A stretch of 52,896 bases of DNA from an uncultured Marvinbryantia sp. (lineage in GTDB: Bacteria; Bacillota; Clostridia; Lachnospirales; Lachnospiraceae): contig CANRKY010000003.1 in the NCBI GenBank assembly GCA_947631355.1, forward strand, positions 1-52,896, given 5' to 3'. The notes under the pieces were generated by a model. It was not told the origin of the DNA and made no database searches. It worked only from the letters and a program-made list of their open reading frames with translations. Position numbers and translations under genes: made by a program. Of the stretch, positions 47,876-52,896 are shown one piece after another; the stretch's first letter is position 1, and the number at the start of each line of letters is the position of its first letter.

Positions 47876-48844
47876 CTGCATCCGGATCTGCTGCCCTTCG
47901 ATCAGCGGATAGGAAACCAGGACGTCGCTGTCTAGATTTTCCGCGTGCATGTCCACGCCCGTGATCTGGCTGTTTTCGTAGGTTGTGTAGTAATAAATCC
48001 CTTTATCGGTATTGCAGCAGGCGCTGTAGATGGTGATCTCGTATTTTCCGCCGCCCATGTGCACGCAGCCTCTCTGCTGCGCCACAGAGCCCAGGATCTG
48101 GAAAAACTGGCTGATGCTCTCCGATTCGGAATCCCCGCACAGAGAGTTCATGCGGGTAAACGCCGCCTTTACAAACCGGGACGCGGAAGACAGATCCCCC
48201 GGAAGCCCCATGGCGCCCATTCCCCGGCTGTACGCGTTCAGCTGCAGCTTATCCGAAAAGCGGTTCTCGGCCGCCTCCGTGGAAAGGTTCATATAGTTCG
48301 TGAGGTAGAACATCTGCATATCAAAGGGCGGATTGTTCGTCAGCACATCCACCGGATCCTCATACACTTTCAGGCCATCCTTCACCGATTCCACCACAAT
48401 AGAACTCTCCCGGTCGCTAATCATCCAGTGCAGGGGCGAATGGGGAAGCTGTTCGCTGAAATTGATATCCGCCAGATTCATGCGTTCCAGCAGCACGCGC
48501 GCCTCCGCCACTGTTGCGCACTGTCCGAGGATCCAGGGGATGAACTCAAACGGGGCGATATTGTCCTTGTCCGGCGCCTCCGGCTTGTAATCCGCCAGCC
48601 CCGGGAAATTCAGCCCCGCCATGCCTAGGCCCTTCTCATTCACCGCGTCATAATACAGCGGGTAATCCCCCACCACATAGGCCATGCCGATCATGGCATA
48701 GTGTTCTTCCATCGCCGCCACTTTGCGGAAATGGAACGGTTTCTTCCGCGGCGTGATGGTCACCGTCTCCTGGTAGGAAAATTCCAGATCCAGATTTCGC
48801 CCAAAATAATGATCCTTTGTCTTAAAAGAAACTGCTGTGCACAT
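47852..48844 (-). CDS. Choloylglycine hydrolase / penicillin acylase family (bile salt hydrolase-like)
   Basis: MCTAVSFKTKDHYFGRNLDLEFSYQETV (N-terminal Cys nucleophile), VDVLTNNPPFDMQ. Confidence 0.9.
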   Translation of the reverse strand: MCTAVSFKTKDHYFGRNLDLEFSYQETVTITPRKKPFHFRKVAAMEEHYAMIGMAYVVGDYPLYYDAVNEKGLGMAGLNFPGLADYKPEAPDKDNIAPFEFIPWILGQCATVAEARVLLERMNLADINFSEQLPHSPLHWMISDRESSIVVESVKDGLKVYEDPVDVLTNNPPFDMQMFYLTNYMNLSTEAAENRFSDKLQLNAYSRGMGAMGLPGDLSSASRFVKAAFTRMNSLCGDSESESISQFFQILGSVAQQRGCVHMGGGKYEITIYSACCNTDKGIYYYTTYENSQITGVDMHAENLDSDVLVSYPLIEGQQIRMQNGPSALA

Positions 48845-48938
48845 AACTGCCTCCTCTACTTTATGTTATTGATCTATTTTTGTAATATTTATGATGTTGG
48901 GGTCAAATGATGCCATACGGATTGTTTCGCGTTCATTT

Positions 48939-49313
48939 TCACCGGGCCACAGCGTCCACTTTCCCGGCGTCCTGCGCCTCCACGATAATGATCAGCTCAT
49001 GCGGCAGGCAGGTAATGGTTTCTTTTGCATAGCGCTTCCTGCCCTCCCGCACACAGATCTTGTCCGGGCAGTCCGCCTCCTCCACAAACACATATCCATC
49101 TTCTGTCCGGATGCGGTTGTATCCCTGCCGCGCGTCCCCCACCGGGAGCACCGCGTCCTGGGAAAGAGGCATGCGGGCGATCTGCACGCCGTGGGACAAA
49201 ACAACAGCGCTGGCGCCCTCGGTGCGCAAAAATACGCGCTGCACCAGAAAACACCCAAAGGCCACCGCCAGGATCGCGGCAGTCAAAAGAATTGTGTTCC
49301 GCTTTTTCTTCAT
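48939..49313 (-). CDS. NusG domain II-like small exported protein
   Basis: MKKKRNTILLTAAILAVAFGCFLVQRVF...; EDGYVFVEEADCPDKICVREG; next to apbE/rnf. Confidence 0.8.
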   Translation of the reverse strand: MKKKRNTILLTAAILAVAFGCFLVQRVFLRTEGASAVVLSHGVQIARMPLSQDAVLPVGDARQGYNRIRTEDGYVFVEEADCPDKICVREGRKRYAKETITCLPHELIIIVEAQDAGKVDAVAR

Positions 49314-49347
49314 ACCGCCGCCCGCCTTTCGCAATGCCCGGAAATGT

Positions 49348-50337
49348 TTACTGCCGCATGGATTCGTCTGTGTAGACCAGTTCCCCGCTTTCCAGCACAA
49401 ACACCGCCTCCGCGTCCTCTGTCCCGCGCAGCAGTTCCACGGCCGCGTCCAGCCCCATGACCAGACAGGCCGTGCTCAGAGCGTCCCCCTGCAGGGAGGA
49501 AGCGCAGAGAATGGTCACTCCGTCTATCTCATTGTCCGCCGGATAGCCGGTGTCTGGATCCAGGATATGATGATAAATCTTCCCGTCCTCCTCAAAATAT
49601 CTCTCGTAGATACCGGAGGATACCACGCTTTGATCTTCCGCCTCCACAGCCGCGGCAAGCTCGCTGCGCGCGGCAAAGGGTTTCTGGATCCCGATCCTCC
49701 ATTTTTTCCCGTCCGGGCGGCTGCCGATGGTCAGCACATTTCCGCCCAGATTGATCATGCCGCATGTCACGCCGCCTTCTGTCAGGCAGTCCTTGATCTG
49801 ATCCGCCACATAGCCCTTCACCAAAGCTCCCAGATCGATCATGGTATCCCGCCGCTCAAACACCAGCGTGTTCCCCTCCACCCGCACGGCAGAGGCATCC
49901 ACTTTTTCCAGCGCCTGTTCGATCTGCCCCGCATCCGGCACATGAGGGCTTTCACTCTTAAAATCCCACAGATCCGAGAGCGGAGCCACGGTGATGTCAA
50001 ACTTTCCACCGGATTTTCTATAGTATTCCAGCCCCGTCTCCACAAGCTGCGCGAGCCCGTCCGACACCTCCACCCGATCCGCCTTGCGGTGGTTCACCGC
50101 GTACAGTTCGCTCTTTGTGTCGGTGCGGCTGAAGGTTTTCTGCGCTTCCTCGCAGATCTGCAGGCAGGCATCCATCAGCTCATTCCCGTTTTCCTGCGCA
50201 TAAAACGTGAGCTGGATGACCGTGTCAAAATAAAGCGCAGTCTTCTCAAATTTTTCCGGCTCCTTCCCTGCGCCGCAGCCCGTCAAAAGGCAAAGGAGCG
50301 CAAAAAGAGCCGGAATCGCGACATATCGTCTCACCAT
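49348..50337 (-). CDS. apbE: FAD:protein FMN transferase ApbE
   Basis: Lipoprotein signal LLCLLTGCGAG; DLGALVKGYVADQIKD, INLGGNVLTIG. Confidence 0.93.
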   Translation of the reverse strand: MVRRYVAIPALFALLCLLTGCGAGKEPEKFEKTALYFDTVIQLTFYAQENGNELMDACLQICEEAQKTFSRTDTKSELYAVNHRKADRVEVSDGLAQLVETGLEYYRKSGGKFDITVAPLSDLWDFKSESPHVPDAGQIEQALEKVDASAVRVEGNTLVFERRDTMIDLGALVKGYVADQIKDCLTEGGVTCGMINLGGNVLTIGSRPDGKKWRIGIQKPFAARSELAAAVEAEDQSVVSSGIYERYFEEDGKIYHHILDPDTGYPADNEIDGVTILCASSLQGDALSTACLVMGLDAAVELLRGTEDAEAVFVLESGELVYTDESMRQ

Positions 50338-50438
50338 GTCTGTTCATTCATTCCCATAAAATCGTTCACAGAACCCTTGCACAGAACTCCTTTCGTCCTG
50401 CTGTGTCCGGGCAGGATCTCACGATCCGCCCAAAAGAT

Positions 50439-51236
50439 CTACCTCATCCGAATGATCTTAGATGGGCATTTCTCCGCGCATTTACCGCATGCCTGGCACT
50501 TCTCCTGGTCGATCACGGCCACGTTGCCGTTCATGGCGATGGCCCCAAACTCACACTGCTTCGTGCACGCGGTACAGCCGATGCAGCCCGCCGCGCAGGC
50601 TTCTTTCACCGCTTTGCCCTTATCCTGAGAATTGCACTGCACCACATACTTCGCGTCCTCCGGGATCATCACGATCAGGCCGTTGGGGCAGGTGGCGGCA
50701 CATTTTCCGCAGCCCACGCACTTCTTCGGATCCACCACCGCGATGCCCTTTACCACATGGATCGCGTCAAACTGGCAGGCCGTCACACAGGAACCAAAGC
50801 CCTTGCAGCCCTTCACGCAGTGCTTCGCGCCCCTTCCGGGAACCACGGCCGCCGCGCGGCAGTCCTTGATCCCCACATAGTTGCACTTGTCCAGCGCGGT
50901 ATCACAGTCTCCCGCGCAGCGCACAAAAGCCACTCTCTTTTTCGTCTCGGCGGCCTCCACGCCCATCACGGCGCTGATCTTTGCCGCCACAGCGGCGCCG
51001 CCCACCGGGCAGGCGTTCACCGGCGCCTCGCCCTTCGCGATAGCCGCCGCCAGCCCATCGCACCCCGGATAGCCGCAGCCGCCGCAGTTGTTGCCGGGAA
51101 GCTGCGCGCGCACAGCCACCTCTTTTTCGTCCACTTCCACTTTAAATTTTTCTCCGGCCGTAACCAGAAGGAAGCCCACCACGATCCCTACCACGCCCAC
51201 AACAAGCGCCGTCAATAAAACCGATACGATACTCAT
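50439..51236 (-). CDS. rnfB: Rnf complex subunit RnfB
   Basis: NNCGGCGYPGCDGLA; multiple CxxCxxC ferredoxin motifs. Confidence 0.95.
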   Translation of the reverse strand: MSIVSVLLTALVVGVVGIVVGFLLVTAGEKFKVEVDEKEVAVRAQLPGNNCGGCGYPGCDGLAAAIAKGEAPVNACPVGGAAVAAKISAVMGVEAAETKKRVAFVRCAGDCDTALDKCNYVGIKDCRAAAVVPGRGAKHCVKGCKGFGSCVTACQFDAIHVVKGIAVVDPKKCVGCGKCAATCPNGLIVMIPEDAKYVVQCNSQDKGKAVKEACAAGCIGCTACTKQCEFGAIAMNGNVAVIDQEKCQACGKCAEKCPSKIIRMR

Positions 51237-51248
51237 GTCTCCTCCTCC

Positions 51249-51824
51249 TTAGATCAGCCCGGAAAACCCGTTAAACGCAATGGCCATCAGCGCCGCGGTA
51301 AACAGCACAATGGGCATGCCCTTTAAGGGCCCGATGATGTTGTTGTTTTCATTTCTCTCGCGGATACCCGCCATGATCACGATCGCGATGGTGAAGCCCA
51401 CCGATGTGCCGATCCCGTTTACCACGCTGCTCGCGAAATCATATTCGTTCTGCACATTCTGCAGCGCCACGCCCAGAACCGCACAGTTTGTGGTGATCAG
51501 GGGAAGGTATACGCCCAGTGCCTGGTAGAGCGCCGGGCTGGATTTCTTCAAAAACATCTCCACAAACTGCACCAGCCCCGCAATGACCAGGATAAACACA
51601 ATGGTCTGCAAAAACTGCAGATCCAGCGGGGTGAGCACAAAATCATAGATCAAACTCGCCACCGCAGACGCGATCGTAATTACAAAGATAACCGCCAGGC
51701 CCATGCTGGCCGCCGTTTTCACCTGTTTGGATACGCCGAGGAACGGGCACAGACCGTAGAACTGGCTGAGCACAACGTTATTCACCAGCGCCGCTCCTAT
51801 CAATATCAATACCATTTCCGACAT
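51249..51824 (-). CDS. rnfA: Rnf complex subunit RnfA
   Basis: NNVVLSQFYGLCPFLGVSKQVKTAASMGLAVIFVI. Confidence 0.96.
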   Translation of the reverse strand: MSEMVLILIGAALVNNVVLSQFYGLCPFLGVSKQVKTAASMGLAVIFVITIASAVASLIYDFVLTPLDLQFLQTIVFILVIAGLVQFVEMFLKKSSPALYQALGVYLPLITTNCAVLGVALQNVQNEYDFASSVVNGIGTSVGFTIAIVIMAGIRERNENNNIIGPLKGMPIVLFTAALMAIAFNGFSGLI

Positions 51825-51836
51825 GTCTTTCCCTCC

Positions 51837-52556
51837 TTACCCTTCTGTCCTCTGTTCTTCTTTTCTGTCCGCACAGGCGGATTTTCCGCAGCTGCAGCAG
51901 TCTCCAGCGCAGCCCTCCACCTTTTTGTTTCCGTTGTTCTTAATATTCAGGCCGTTCAGCACCGCGATCAGCGCCCCCAGCACGATAAACGCCCCCGGCG
52001 CCCTCACGAAGATCGCCACCGGCTGATACGCCTCCGGCATGATATGCAGGCCGAAAAACGTGCCCGCGCCGATCAGTTCCCGGAAAATGCCGATCAGGGT
52101 AAGGGCCAGGGTAAAGCCGAGCCCCATGCCCAGGCCATCACAGGCCGCCAGCAGCGGCGTCGCCTTCGACGCATACGCCTCGGCGCGGCCCAGGATGATG
52201 CAGTTCACCACGATCAGCGGTATGTACAGGCCCAGCGCGTCATACAGCGCCGGGATATAGGCCCGCAGGATCAGCTCCACCACCGTAACCAGCGAAGCGA
52301 TGACCACGATATATCCGGGGATGCGCACCTGATCCGGGATCGTGTTGCGCAGCAGCGAGATGATCAGATTGGAGAGGATCAGCACCGCGCAGGTGGAAAG
52401 CCCCATCCCGATGCCGTTGATGGCGGAGGTCGTCACCGCCAGAGTGGGACACATGCCCAGCACCAGGATAAAGGTGGGATTTTCTTTCAAAATACCATTT
52501 AAAATACGTTCTTTATATTGTCCGTTCATTCCCGGCACCTCCTTACTGTACCGCAC
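51837..52556 (-). CDS. rnfE: Rnf complex subunit RnfE
   Basis: NPTFILVLGMCPTLAVTTSAINGIGMGLSTCAVLILSNLIISLLR. Confidence 0.95.
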   Translation of the reverse strand: MRYSKEVPGMNGQYKERILNGILKENPTFILVLGMCPTLAVTTSAINGIGMGLSTCAVLILSNLIISLLRNTIPDQVRIPGYIVVIASLVTVVELILRAYIPALYDALGLYIPLIVVNCIILGRAEAYASKATPLLAACDGLGMGLGFTLALTLIGIFRELIGAGTFFGLHIMPEAYQPVAIFVRAPGAFIVLGALIAVLNGLNIKNNGNKKVEGCAGDCCSCGKSACADRKEEQRTEG

Positions 52557-52896
52557 TGTTCACAAGATACAGTGCTGCGTTTACGGCGTTGGTGACCGCC
52601 GTGGACGTAATGGTGGCGCCGCTCAGCGCCTGGATGTCGTTTTCATCCGCGGCATCGCCCTTTACCACCTCAAACTGTTCCACCGCATCGCCCACATACT
52701 GGTTCCGGAAATCCTCGCTTGTGGCGTTCATGCCAAGGCCTGCCGTCTCGTTGATCGTCAGAAATTCCATGCCGGTGATCCCGCCGTTCTGGTCGATGCC
52801 CAGGCTGACTGTGATCTCGCCGCCGAATCCCTCTTTCGAGGTGACGTTCACCACATAGCCCACCTGTTTTCCGTCCGCATCCAGTGCCGTATAGGC
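52543..52896 (-). CDS. rnfG: Rnf complex subunit RnfG, C-terminal part (runs off window edge)
   Basis: FMN-binding domain; SGATITSTAVTNAV covalent flavin motif; frame open to the last base. Confidence 0.93.
   Translation of the reverse strand, partial: AYTALDADGKQVGYVVNVTSKEGFGGEITVSLGIDQNGGITGMEFLTINETAGLGMNATSEDFRNQYVGDAVEQFEVVKGDAADENDIQALSGATITSTAVTNAVNAALYLVNSAVQ

Overview
About 53 kb of a Firmicutes/Clostridia-type (Lachnospiraceae-like) chromosome; most genes lie on the minus strand. Core content: cotJABC-like spore coat operon; diaminopropionate ammonia-lyase; ABC transporters; Trk/Ktr K+ uptake with a KdpDE-like two-component system; gap-pgk-tpi; mnmA-nifU-nifS-iscR Fe-S/thiolation genes; spoVB; a CotF-like coat gene; glgA; spo0A; tRNA-Gly(CCC); bile-salt-hydrolase-like protein; apbE; rnfB-A-E-(G). 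Accessory content worth attention: (1) a candidate RiPP-like cluster on the minus strand: a 39-aa Cys-tailed peptide followed directly by an intrinsic terminator, a very large WYL-domain protein, a PqqD-like/M50 membrane protease and a ThiF/E1-like enzyme fused to a membrane domain, with an 8-G run in the ThiF ribosome-binding region; (2) a type III (CptIN/ToxN-like) toxin-antitoxin locus with promoter, two covarying RNA hairpins and an attenuator hairpin before a GTG-started toxin; (3) a tightly packed lipoprotein-barnase / barstar / TetM-like-GTPase-YacP(Rae1) operon; (4) a nifU/iscU-like gene interrupted by one in-frame TAG; (5) a recurring pattern of degenerate tandem duplications at or across gene 3' ends. 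Functional names come from recognising motifs by eye; no database search was possible.
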